From: Cellvibrio polysaccharolyticus | GTDB taxonomy: Bacteria; Pseudomonadota; Gammaproteobacteria; Pseudomonadales; Cellvibrionaceae | NCBI RefSeq assembly: GCF_015182315.1 | Contig: NZ_PRDL01000001.1 | Span: 1,736,001-1,800,000 of the forward strand | Direction of reading: 5' to 3' | Length of the DNA: 64,000 nucleotides | Part shown: positions 37,534 to 45,875 of the stretch, piece after piece | How positions within the stretch are numbered: the first letter of the stretch is position 1 | Layout: each line of letters starts with the position of its first letter | The notes under the pieces: model-generated | Databases searched by the model: none | Told to the model about the DNA's origin: nothing | What the model saw: only the letters and a program-made list of their open reading frames with translations | Made by a program: the position numbers and the translations under genes

Positions 37534-38721
37534 ATGAAAGTCTGTAACAAAAATTTCCCGTTATTGTGGTTGGCTCCGGTGCTGGCAAGCACCATGTTTT
37601 CTGCACAAACCTCCGCAAGCGAAAATTTCTTTGAAGCACTCTCGTCGGGTAAAGTCAGCGGCAGTTTGCGTTTGCGCAGTGAAACGGTAGATGACTCGGT
37701 GAACAAAGATGCGCACGCCGCCACCTTAAGAACCCGGCTTGGTTACACCACCGCAGACTACCAGGGGTTTTCCGGTACCTTGGAGTTTGATAACACCAGT
37801 GTCTTTGCCGGGCAGGATCGCTACGCACCGGAAACGCCGGGTTATGCCGTTGTTGCTGACCCGCGCGTGTCTGAACTGAACCAGGCATTTGTTCGTTATC
37901 AATCCGCATTTGGCGTGGCTGCGCAGCTGGGGCGGCAGCGTATTGTGCTGGACAACCAACGGTTTATCGGCGCAGTGGGCTGGCGCCAGGACGACCAGAC
38001 TTTTGACGCGCTGCACACGCGTTATCAACACAACAATCTCACGTTCACTTACGCCTACGTTGACAAAGTTAACGGCATAACTCCGGCGTTTGATGCGGAT
38101 GTGAGCCACCATCTTGCCAACATCAATTATCTGTGGACGCCTGCGCTAAACAGCACCGCTTATCTTTATCGGTTGAACGATGACAAAGACACCCTGAGCG
38201 CCGATAAAAACTCACGCACCGCCGGTGTACGTTTGAGCGGGAAAACCGCAGCCGGTGCCGCAACCATTCAATACACCGGGGAATTCGCACAGCAGAGCGC
38301 CCGGGATTTCGAGGCGGATTACTGGTTGGCCGAGCTGGGCATAACTCTGGGCAACTACAACCTGACGCTGGGTTATGAAAATCTGGGCAGCGATAAGGGC
38401 GCTTACGGCTTTCAAACGCCGCTTGCCACCAAACACGCCTTTAACGGCTGGGTGGATAAATTCCTCAATACACCGGTTACCGGCCTGCAAGATATTTACC
38501 TGCGGGGTGGCCTGATCCTGGGGGATATAAACCTCGCGCTGGCCTATCACCGTTTTGCTGCCGACTACGGCAGTGCCGATTATGGCGATGAGTTCAATGC
38601 GATGGCGCAGTGGAAACTTAACAAGAACATCACTACCGGCCTGAAATATGCGAATTATCAAGCGGACAATTTCAGTGCAGATACTGACAAGTTCTGGGTA
38701 TGGGCCGAGCTGACTTTCTAA
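37534..38721 (+). CDS. Outer-membrane porin, alginate-export (PF13372-like) family
   Basis: A 395-residue beta-barrel protein with a signal peptide ending near TSASE. Sequence features SGSLRLRSETVDD, LRTRLGYTTADYQGFSGTLEF, GRQRIVLDNQRFIG and a C-terminal FWVWAELTF (terminal Phe) fit the alginate_exp porin-like family. It sits 124 bases after the ATPase on the same strand, so it probably provides outer-membrane passage for nitrate or nitrite (inference from position). AGGAA precedes the ATG. Confidence 0.8.
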   Translation: MKVCNKNFPLLWLAPVLASTMFSAQTSASENFFEALSSGKVSGSLRLRSETVDDSVNKDAHAATLRTRLGYTTADYQGFSGTLEFDNTSVFAGQDRYAPETPGYAVVADPRVSELNQAFVRYQSAFGVAAQLGRQRIVLDNQRFIGAVGWRQDDQTFDALHTRYQHNNLTFTYAYVDKVNGITPAFDADVSHHLANINYLWTPALNSTAYLYRLNDDKDTLSADKNSRTAGVRLSGKTAAGAATIQYTGEFAQQSARDFEADYWLAELGITLGNYNLTLGYENLGSDKGAYGFQTPLATKHAFNGWVDKFLNTPVTGLQDIYLRGGLILGDINLALAYHRFAADYGSADYGDEFNAMAQWKLNKNITTGLKYANYQADNFSADTDKFWVWAELTF

Positions 38722-39198
38722 CCCCGCGCAGCAATAGCAATTCGCCTTATTTGGGCAGCCACAGGGACGTGGCAGCTGAGGGATTTACATCCGTAACTCA
38801 CTGTTCGATGGCTGCTCCGCCGTATGTCAGACCTCAAGTATCCAATGGCACGTTAAGGCGATGCGGCAACGTGTTGCTAACCTTCCAGATTATTAGCCCT
38901 CCCTATACTGGCACCCCTCAAGTGAGAGGGTTTTCAGTCAATTCAATTCTCATCTGATTCAATCTGCTTGAAAATCAGCAATGATTGACCATTTTTGTGA
39001 TTGTTATTAATTTAAAAAGATTGAATATGATTGAAATTTGGCGAAATTTACTCTATTTTGTGCAGGCTGATCGGAGATGTCACGGGTTCTTGTGTCCTGC
39101 AAGGGTAAGCAGGCCGCTATAGCAATCAACCCCTGTGCCCGGTCATGCAGTCAGTCATTTATTCCTGAAAATCTCCTGAAACAATAAAGAGCCAAATC
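38722..39198 (+). other. Intergenic region upstream of fba
   Basis: No gene is supported. A small hairpin with a short T run (38915-38935) may end the nitrate operon. From 38940 the region is AT-rich and holds a half-site ATGATTGA (38981) and the tandem operator at 39017. Confidence 0.5.
39017..39034 (+). promoter_or_regulatory. Candidate operator upstream of fba-fbp
   Basis: AAGATTGA-AT-ATGATTGA, 10-base period, the same motif as in the rhamnose operators. It lies about 165 bases upstream of fba. Confidence 0.62.
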
Positions 39199-40287
39199 AT
39201 GACGAGCCTCCGAAACCTGGTTCAACCTGGTGTTGTAACCGGCAGCGACTTGCAAGCGGTATACGCCGATGCCAAAGCCAATAACTACGCGATTCCTGCA
39301 GTGAATGTTATTGGCACCAACTCCATTAATGCCGCACTGGAAGCCGCAAAAATTGCGGGTTCGCCGGTTATCATCCAGGTTTCCCACGGCGGCGCCAGCT
39401 TTTTTACCGGCAAGGGGCTTAAGTTTACCGGTCAGGAAGCTGCCGTGCTGGGCGCTACGGCGGCTGCAAAATACGTGCATTTGGTGGCGGGTTTTTACGG
39501 TGTTCCGGTTATTTTGCATACCGACCATGCGGCAAAAAAATTGTTGCCATGGATTGATGGTTTGCTCGAAGCAGGGCAGGCGCATCTTGAACAAACCGGT
39601 AAACCGCTTTTCAGCTCGCACATGATCGACCTTTCAGAAGAACCGCTGGAAGAAAATATCGCCATCAGCGTGCGCTACCTGCGCGAGTTGAAAGCGCTGG
39701 GTATGGGGCTGGAAATTGAACTGGGTTGCACCGGTGGTGAAGAAGACGGCGTGGATAACAGCCATATGGACAAGTCAGCGCTTTACACCCAGCCAGCCGA
39801 TGTGGCTTACGCCTGGCAGCAGTTATCCGCCATCAGTAATGCGTTTACCATCGCCGCTTCGTTTGGCAATGTGCACGGCGTTTACAACCCCGGTAACGTG
39901 CAGCTGCGCCCCGGTATTCTGCGCGATTCGCAAACTTATGTGAGCCAGCAATTCAACCTGCCGCACAACGCGCTGGATTTTGTATTCCACGGCGGCTCCG
40001 GTTCGGCGGCCAGCGAAATCGCCGAAGCCATTCAATACGGCGTGGTGAAAATGAACATCGATACCGATACCCAATGGAGTTTTTGGCAGGGCGTGCTCAA
40101 CCATTACCAGCAAAACAGCCAGCGTTTGCAGAGCCAACTGGGTAATGAAAAAGGTGCAGATGCACCGAACAAAAAATTCTACGATCCGCGGGTCTGGTTG
40201 CGCGAAGCCGAAGAATCCATGACGGCGCGTTTGCTGGAATCTTTCACGCAGTTGAACTGCATCGGTCGATACAAGGCAGGCGAATGA
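39199..40287 (+). CDS. fba: Class II fructose-bisphosphate aldolase
   Basis: A 362-residue zinc aldolase of the FbaA (long class II) type. HTDHAAKKLLPW provides metal-ligand His and the substrate loop, ELGCTGGEEDG the loop glutamates, SFGNVHGVYNPGNV a further metal His, and FHGGSGSAASEI with KMNIDTDTQW the phosphate-binding segments. It joins dihydroxyacetone phosphate and glyceraldehyde-3-phosphate. The stop overlaps the fbp start by four bases. The shared operator suggests co-expression with rhamnose catabolism, which yields dihydroxyacetone phosphate. Confidence 0.95.
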   Translation: MTSLRNLVQPGVVTGSDLQAVYADAKANNYAIPAVNVIGTNSINAALEAAKIAGSPVIIQVSHGGASFFTGKGLKFTGQEAAVLGATAAAKYVHLVAGFYGVPVILHTDHAAKKLLPWIDGLLEAGQAHLEQTGKPLFSSHMIDLSEEPLEENIAISVRYLRELKALGMGLEIELGCTGGEEDGVDNSHMDKSALYTQPADVAYAWQQLSAISNAFTIAASFGNVHGVYNPGNVQLRPGILRDSQTYVSQQFNLPHNALDFVFHGGSGSAASEIAEAIQYGVVKMNIDTDTQWSFWQGVLNHYQQNSQRLQSQLGNEKGADAPNKKFYDPRVWLREAEESMTARLLESFTQLNCIGRYKAGE

Positions 40288-41246
40288 GCAAGTTTCTGAG
40301 CACTTTGCAACAGGATATTAGCGAGCCGCATTTAGCCTCGCTGGTTTGCGCGATTCTGGATATTACGGCGGTTATTGCCGAGCGCGTCAGTCACGGTGCG
40401 CTGGGTGATACGCTGGGTGCAACCACTCAGGAAAATGTGCAGGGTGAAGTGCAAAAAAATCTGGACGTCATTGCTAACGATTTACTGGTAAGCACTTTAC
40501 TTTCGCACAGCGCGGTGCGGGCGATTGCGTCTGAAGAAGAGCAGCACACCGTTGCAGGCACTGCTGGCGCGCCCTATATCGTTGCCTTTGATCCGCTGGA
40601 TGGTAGCAACAATATTGATATCAACGCACAAATTGGCACCATCTTCACTATTTTGAAAGCGCGTGATGATGTGCCGGATGCGAGCGACGAGCAGTTTTTT
40701 CAAACCGGTAGCCAGCAGGTGTGCGCCGGTTATGTGCTGTATGGCCCTTACACGACATTGGTTATTACCACCGGTAAAAGGGTTCATGAGGCAACGCTGG
40801 ATAGAAGTGCAGAGGAATTTATTCTGTCCAAATCACCGGTAGTGTTACCGGCGGGTGTACGCGATTTTTCTGCAAATATGGCCAATCTGTTTTACTGGGC
40901 ACCCAAAATGCAGCAGTACATGACTTCGCTGATTCAACCCGCGCCAGCGAGTGAGCGTTTTAATATGCGTTGGCAGGGGGCGATGGTGGGGGACGTGCAC
41001 CGCATTTTGACGCGCGGCGGGGCTTTTATTTATCCATCCGATTCCAAAGACCCGGCACAACCGGCGAAGCTGCGTTTGTTGTATGAGGCGTTTCCGATGG
41101 CGATGCTGGTAGAGGCGGCGGGTGGTTGCGGTTATAGTGAAACACAACCTTTGCTGGAGATGACGCTTACCAGTTTGCACCAGAGAACGCCGGTTTTTCT
41201 GGGGGATAAGAAGTTGGTTGAGGATTGTTTTAAGGCGGCTTCCTAA
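40284..41246 (+). CDS. fbp: Class I fructose-1,6-bisphosphatase
   Basis: A 320-residue enzyme. The metal/phosphate motif FDPLDGSNNIDIN and SEEEQHT, MVGDVHRIL and YEAFPMAMLVEAAGG are classical. It hydrolyses fructose-1,6-bisphosphate to fructose-6-phosphate, the committed gluconeogenic step. Translationally coupled to fba by an ATGA overlap. The pair would carry triose phosphates from rhamnose to hexose phosphate. Confidence 0.95.
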   Translation: MSKFLSTLQQDISEPHLASLVCAILDITAVIAERVSHGALGDTLGATTQENVQGEVQKNLDVIANDLLVSTLLSHSAVRAIASEEEQHTVAGTAGAPYIVAFDPLDGSNNIDINAQIGTIFTILKARDDVPDASDEQFFQTGSQQVCAGYVLYGPYTTLVITTGKRVHEATLDRSAEEFILSKSPVVLPAGVRDFSANMANLFYWAPKMQQYMTSLIQPAPASERFNMRWQGAMVGDVHRILTRGGAFIYPSDSKDPAQPAKLRLLYEAFPMAMLVEAAGGCGYSETQPLLEMTLTSLHQRTPVFLGDKKLVEDCFKAAS

Positions 41247-41324
41247 TTCAGTCACTACTTGTGGTTGTTAAGTAGAGACTGGTTCGCTCGTATGTGAGGA
41301 TGGAAGGCGGGATATGTGCCGCTC

Positions 41325-41497
41325 TGTACGTTTGCCGTCAGGGGCTGCGTTCCAAAAACGCATAAACCCATCCCTGGGGCTCCGACGAGTCAACGGCAAC
41401 TGCTCCTGCGTTGCCCTAACTTCCGCCATCCATGGCGGGCGTCCATGACTCGACGGTTTTGGAACGCAGCCCCTGACACCAAACTCGCATTGTGCCA
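41325..41497 (+). repeat. Hairpin repeat copy E (long form)
   Basis: Perfect 21-bp inverted repeat (41337-41357 with 41457-41477) enclosing the full conserved core, flanked by the conserved outer ends TGTACGTTTGCC and CCAAACTCGCATTGTGCC. Arms are unique to this copy. Confidence 0.88.
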
Positions 41498-41519
41498 GTA
41501 TCAGCATTACAGTATTTTG

Positions 41520-41549
41520 AGCCGGTTGATGACCGGCTTTTATTTTTTT
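41520..41549 (+). terminator. Rho-independent terminator downstream of fbp
   Basis: AGCCGGT/ACCGGCT stem, five-base loop, then a T-rich tract of about 12 with one A. It lies just before the GH43 gene and after repeat copy E. Confidence 0.85.
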
Positions 41550-41582
41550 CGATCTATAAAAATAAAACGGAGTGATATCTCA

Positions 41583-42575
41583 ATGCCTTTTTATTCCCGT
41601 ATTTTTCGTCGGATTCTGTGCGTAGCTATGGCAGCTTTTCTGGTTGCGAGCTGCGTATCCAATAAATCAAAAACCGAAAGTAAGAACGGCTATATTTTTA
41701 CCTATTTCACCAAAAATGGTGAGGACGGTTTGCACTTGGCGGCGAGTAGGGATGGTTATAACTGGCAAAAAATAGAGCGCCCAAAAGATTTCTGGTTGCC
41801 GAAAATTGGCAACTCCAAACTGATGCGCGACCCGTCAGTGGTGAAAGGACCAGATGGTACTTACCATATGGTGTGGACTTCGGGCTGGAATGAAAACAAC
41901 ATTGGTTACGCATCCACCAAAGATTTTATTAGCTGGAGTGAACAGCAGGAAATTCCGGTGATGGCGCACGAGCCGACGGTTCGTAACAGTTGGGCACCAG
42001 AAGTGGTGTACGATGAAAAGATCGGCAATTTCGTTATCTTCTGGTCGTCCACCATTCCTGGTCGCTTTCCGGAAACCGATGGTGCATCGGAAGAAGGTTA
42101 CAATCACCGCTTGTATTACACCACAACCAAAGACTTCAAAACCTTTACGCCCACCGCATTATTCTACAACCCCGGTTTCAGCGTAATTGACGCGACTTTT
42201 CTTACGTTTAACGACCAACTCTATTTAATCGTAAAAGATGAAACCCGTTTCCCGCCGAAAAAATATTTACAAATCGCCGTAGCCCACAGCAAAACCGGCC
42301 CGTTTGAAAAGCTCAGCGACCCGATAACCCCGGAAGGCTTCTGGGTAGAAGGCCCAACCGCCGTGCAAATCGGCGACGCAGCCATCATCTACTACGACGC
42401 CTACATGACCCGCCGCTACGGCGCCCTGCGCTCAACCGACATGAAAACCTGGGAAGACATCTCCGAGCAAATGCACTTCCCGGACGAAAACACCCCAATC
42501 CGTATGCGGCATGGTACGGTGATTGAGGCTTCAAAAAGTATCTTGGAAAAGCTTGGTTTGAATGGAAGCCGCTAG
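41583..42575 (+). CDS. GH43-like glycosidase, lipoprotein
   Basis: A 330-residue protein with a lipoprotein signal (lipobox ...LVASC). It shows the five-bladed propeller pattern of clan GH-F: catalytic-base Asp in LMRDPSVVKG, the NSWAPEVVYD blade, modulator Asp in SVIDATFL and a general-acid Glu in WVEGPTAV. Members act on arabinan, xylan or galactan side chains; exact specificity cannot be told. The start at 41583 follows GGAGTG; the longer open frame runs through repeat copy E and is not coding. Its stop is right at the edge of the foreign island. Confidence 0.78.
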   Translation: MPFYSRIFRRILCVAMAAFLVASCVSNKSKTESKNGYIFTYFTKNGEDGLHLAASRDGYNWQKIERPKDFWLPKIGNSKLMRDPSVVKGPDGTYHMVWTSGWNENNIGYASTKDFISWSEQQEIPVMAHEPTVRNSWAPEVVYDEKIGNFVIFWSSTIPGRFPETDGASEEGYNHRLYYTTTKDFKTFTPTALFYNPGFSVIDATFLTFNDQLYLIVKDETRFPPKKYLQIAVAHSKTGPFEKLSDPITPEGFWVEGPTAVQIGDAAIIYYDAYMTRRYGALRSTDMKTWEDISEQMHFPDENTPIRMRHGTVIEASKSILEKLGLNGSR

Positions 42576-42576
42576 G

Positions 42577-43088
42577 AAATTTCAAAGTGGCCTCATTCGC
42601 ATTAACCACATTGACCAAACCCACGAATGTGAAGCGTACATTTTAATGCGCCTGCGTGGGCGTTACGATGCATTATTCGCCGTAAAAGAAGGCAACAGTC
42701 ACCGCTACCTCAGTGCAGACCGCAACAACTACACCGGCGTGGTCGCCTACTGGAATAACGTACCCAGCGGCAAGCGGCAAGCGGCAAGCGGCAAGCGGCA
42801 AGCGGCAAAAGGTAACGGTGGGCAGTACAGCAAAAGCGCGAGAGCTGGGCGAAATCTACCAAGCGCAAGCCACGCTGCAGAATCTGAACTGAACGCCTGC
42901 AACGGGCAAAAATCAACTTCATCGTAAACCTCGCCCGTGCAGATTTAAATCTGTCACCAGAGCAGCCATTAAAGCTGCAAGGTTACAAGCCGGACATAGA
43001 TAATCAGGCGTGGATAATCGTGAGGGTAGTCCACCATCTCAATGATGGTGGATTGGTGAGCGCAGTGGATTCGGAGTTGAAAATATAG
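42577..43088 (+). pseudogene. Degraded phage late-control D (tail, gpD-like) gene
   Basis: Translations in three successive frames resemble P2-type gpD C-terminal sequence: INHIDQTHECEAYILMRLRG and RYDALFAVKEG, then NNYTGVVAYWNN, then (after the 7-base repeat) KVTVGSTAKARELGEIYQAQ, then (second shift near 42890) ERLQRAKINF, LKLQGYKPDIDNQAWIIVRV and VHHLNDGGLVSAVDSELKI before a TAG. The 5' part of the gene is missing, an internal segment is deleted and two frameshifts are present. It is a prophage remnant. It ends exactly against the stop of the convergent AbiC-like gene. Confidence 0.8.
42766..42807 (+). repeat. Six tandem copies of a 7-bp unit AGCGGCA
   Basis: Perfect tandem array of 42 bases inside the gpD remnant. 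Because 7 is one more than a multiple of 3, each unit gained or lost shifts frame; one unit fewer would join the upstream and downstream gpD frames. Confidence 0.95.
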
Positions 43089-43934
43089 CTATTGTAGCGA
43101 TCTAATATTAAATTGCTTCTTTACTGCTTCGATAATTACCGGATTTTGACTGTTCGTGAACTCTATATTTTTGAAGAAGTTAAATTCTTGAATAAATTTT
43201 ATCAAGGGGTCATCTAGCCTTGTTAGGCAAGTGTACAAAACTAGTAGTCTTTCTGACATGCACAATGTTTCCGATAGTAGATCAAGATAAAAATCCTTAT
43301 CAATATTATTGTTCGCCTGTTTTATGTATTTAATTATGAAAAATATTTTTCCTACGTGTTGAGGAATTATCCCCAGTTTTACCGGATCTTCAAGGCACTC
43401 TAATATTTTTTTATAAAAGTCTTCTTCGCTTGTGGCTGATTTAATAAAACTATGGGATTTTTCTGTAATTTCTTCCAGTGCCCTTTGTCCCTCCATGTCT
43501 ATTTCTTCTTTCTCTAAATTCCTAATCGCCTCTTTGGTATAATATTCATTAAGGTTAAAGTCGATTAAGCTTTTTCTTAATATATCCAAAAGTGAAAAAA
43601 ATGTGGACTCAAAATTCTGTTTTTCCCATAGTAGTGCCTGAGATTCTAGGGTTTTGGTTGTTTTTTGAAGTTCCGAGGATTGTATTTTAATTGTAAATAA
43701 TAGTGCTAAAAAAGCACAAAGTCCGATTATCGGGTTAAGGATTCCTCCGAAATAATCTCCGAATGCTCCCCAATCTTCATGGTTTGGCGAGGGGGTTGTC
43801 CCGAAATTAATTAAATATTGCCAGATCAGAATAATAATTGCCGCTATGATAATGCATGTTGCAACTAGAAAAGATCCCATCACTCTCTGGTTAATTTTGT
43901 TTTCTTGTTTTTTGTCTTTTTTTAAAATATGCAC
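43089..43934 (-). CDS. Putative phage abortive infection (AbiC-like) membrane protein
   Basis: A 281-residue protein with two N-terminal membrane helices (about 20-42 and 65-85) separated by a loop with WGAFGDYFGGILNPIIGL, then a coiled-coil-prone segment (SSELQKTTKTLESQALLWEK) and QNFESTFFSLLDILRK. This order is the pattern of the putAbiC family (PF16872), named for putative phage abortive infection. The soluble C-terminal part is helical. It is strongly AT-rich. The start overlaps the preceding gene by 44 bases, so the two are coupled. Function in defence is inferred from family and island context, not shown. Confidence 0.72.
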   Translation of the reverse strand: MHILKKDKKQENKINQRVMGSFLVATCIIIAAIIILIWQYLINFGTTPSPNHEDWGAFGDYFGGILNPIIGLCAFLALLFTIKIQSSELQKTTKTLESQALLWEKQNFESTFFSLLDILRKSLIDFNLNEYYTKEAIRNLEKEEIDMEGQRALEEITEKSHSFIKSATSEEDFYKKILECLEDPVKLGIIPQHVGKIFFIIKYIKQANNNIDKDFYLDLLSETLCMSERLLVLYTCLTRLDDPLIKFIQEFNFFKNIEFTNSQNPVIIEAVKKQFNIRSLQ

Positions 43935-45267
43935 GGCAAGATATGCTCACTAAAAAATATGCGGTTATTAATGAAAAAGTTATTATAGAAAAATTAATAT
44001 ATTTATTCTCAACGCCAATTATTTTGACAAGGTTTATATAGTGGTCCGATATTGTATTTTCGTTGATTTGAGATATAAGAATAATTAGCAATATTAAATA
44101 TAAGGTCAATAGAAAGAGATTTATTAGGCCTATCCTTAGCGTTAGTTGTTTGTGGGCGATAAAAAGTTCTTGGTCTATGTCTCCGGATGTGAGAATTGAC
44201 TTTTTGTATTTTTTGTGATGAAAGGAGTTTTTTATTTCTTCCGATATTTGACCTAGTGAGTCCACTGTGTAAATTATTATCACCATCATTAGTGCTGTAT
44301 ACATAATAATAGGCAGTGAAAGATTCAGCTTTTCAGCGCCAGTTGTAATTCTTGTTGCTGCTCCAATTAATGGTAAAAATAATAGTTTTAGTCCAATATC
44401 TGAAACTATTTTATTAATTTTTTCTATGAAGGCTATTTTTTTCTCTGATAAGTCACTAATGAATTTAGAAAAGCTGAATTCATTAAGATAAAGGTCAAGA
44501 CCATTGTTGTAGTCTCTCCTTAATTCATCAATATGATTAAGCAAGTGAGAAAATTTTTCGGAGTCTTTGTTTATGTGTTTTGTTATTTCCACTATGGATT
44601 TCTTTAATATTTGTGATTTTTCTTTTTTGTGAGTAACTGCTGTTTCATTTGGTGCTTCAATATCTCTGATTAAGTCATTTATTTTAGTATTATCGATTTC
44701 CAGCTCTCTACTGGTATAAATCGTATCAAATTCTATTCGCTTTTCGCCAAATATCACTATTTTTTTTGTGTTTTCTATTGAACATTCACTATTGTAGTCA
44801 CAGAAACCGCCATCCTTATTTGTGACAGTTTCAATAAGTTTCACTATTGAATTGTAAGTTTCTATTTGTGGCTTATTAGTATTTTCAGAGCTCAAATAGT
44901 CAATCTCTGAAATATAGTAAAAATCAGGAATTGATATTTTGTTGTTATTGAGGAAGTTATCTATAGAGTAGTAAATATAGCCAGCTCCATAAATAGAGAC
45001 GGATTCAAATCTAAATGAAGCTGCTTTTCCTAAAGTGATGTTGCTATTTGATATCGACTTTGCTCTAATTATTTTTCCTTCGGTTTCAATCTCTTCAATT
45101 ATTTTTTGTTCGCATGACTCTTCTATTTCCTTGTTCAGGTTTTCTATGTCATAAATTAATGATTCGGTAATTTCAACATTAAATGAAATATCGGATATAG
45201 ATTGGAAGCTGGATTTTTTTCCATATTTTCTATAAAAATCAATTACTTTAAGGATTGGTTGTTTCAT
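43891..45267 (-). CDS. Multi-spanning membrane protein of unknown function
   Basis: A 458-residue protein I do not recognise. Residues 1-285 are hydrophilic, rich in Asn, Ile, Lys and Glu, with possible coiled coil (about 205-250). Four hydrophobic segments follow: around 290-305, 320-340, 385-405 and 430-448, with a basic C-terminus (FKKRQKTRKQN). It overlaps the gene before it by 20 bases and the AbiC-like gene after it by 44, so the three form one tightly coupled AT-rich operon. A partnership with the AbiC-like membrane protein is likely (inference). Confidence 0.7.
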   Translation of the reverse strand: MKQPILKVIDFYRKYGKKSSFQSISDISFNVEITESLIYDIENLNKEIEESCEQKIIEEIETEGKIIRAKSISNSNITLGKAASFRFESVSIYGAGYIYYSIDNFLNNNKISIPDFYYISEIDYLSSENTNKPQIETYNSIVKLIETVTNKDGGFCDYNSECSIENTKKIVIFGEKRIEFDTIYTSRELEIDNTKINDLIRDIEAPNETAVTHKKEKSQILKKSIVEITKHINKDSEKFSHLLNHIDELRRDYNNGLDLYLNEFSFSKFISDLSEKKIAFIEKINKIVSDIGLKLLFLPLIGAATRITTGAEKLNLSLPIIMYTALMMVIIIYTVDSLGQISEEIKNSFHHKKYKKSILTSGDIDQELFIAHKQLTLRIGLINLFLLTLYLILLIILISQINENTISDHYINLVKIIGVENKYINFSIITFSLITAYFLVSISCRAYFKKRQKTRKQN

Positions 45268-45826
45268 TTTTTTTCAGATCCAGTGTTCTTTCAAAATCTT
45301 CGGGAACATTTCTAATTGTAATTGTCTTTGCATCTTTATCGTATGTAATTGTCTTCCCTTCATACAAGTCGTGATCAAAGCTTAAAGACCATTTTTTTGA
45401 ACGGTATTCGTATCTTTTCAGTTTTCTTAATGTTGTAGGATCTGCTTCAAAAACATCGCTACACATAATGTTGTTATCATTTATATGTATTATTAAGGCC
45501 TCGCTGTTGGTCGGGTCAACCAATTCCGATATCGCACTTAGGTAAACTGGTTTGTTCGACTTTCGCTGCGATACACAGTAACCCAAAATCTGAGATTCTA
45601 TATTTCTTCTAGTTTCTGTATCGTAGTTGATGCTTGACATGTAGTCTCTAACCGCTTCAATCATTTCATTTGTTGACTGGGCAGGAGGAATATAATCTTT
45701 GCATCCAATAAAATTTAGAAAATATTCGGAAATTCTTTGCGCAGTTCCTCGAATAAAGCTGATATAAGGGTCTTCTGGTGTGGGTTTTGTGAATTCAGTA
45801 ATGTTAATTTTCACTGCATATCTCAT
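45248..45826 (-). pseudogene. NdpA-like nucleoid protein, C-terminal half (split by IS)
   Basis: This 192-residue frame matches the C-terminal half of NdpA/YejK (NA37) proteins: ISFIRGTAQRISEYFLNFIG, the mid-region ILGYCVSQRKSNKPVYLSAI, and the ending WSLSFDHDLYEG, ITYDKDAKTITIRNVPEDF. Its ATG is an internal methionine of the original gene. Deleting the insertion element and one 3-base target duplicate joins it in frame with the N-terminal half at 47146-47648. The stump has no evident promoter of its own and could be expressed only by read-through from the element. Confidence 0.78.
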
Positions 45827-45875
45827 TGTGTCAATATGAATCGCCCCGACTTTTTCGGAGGCGGTTTAATTTGAG

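Noticed and set aside
41316..41582. N-terminal extension of the GH43 reading frame and similar frames at 22470 and 54134
   Set aside because: These encode the core of the hairpin repeat (APTSQRQLLLR-type translation) and are not proteins.
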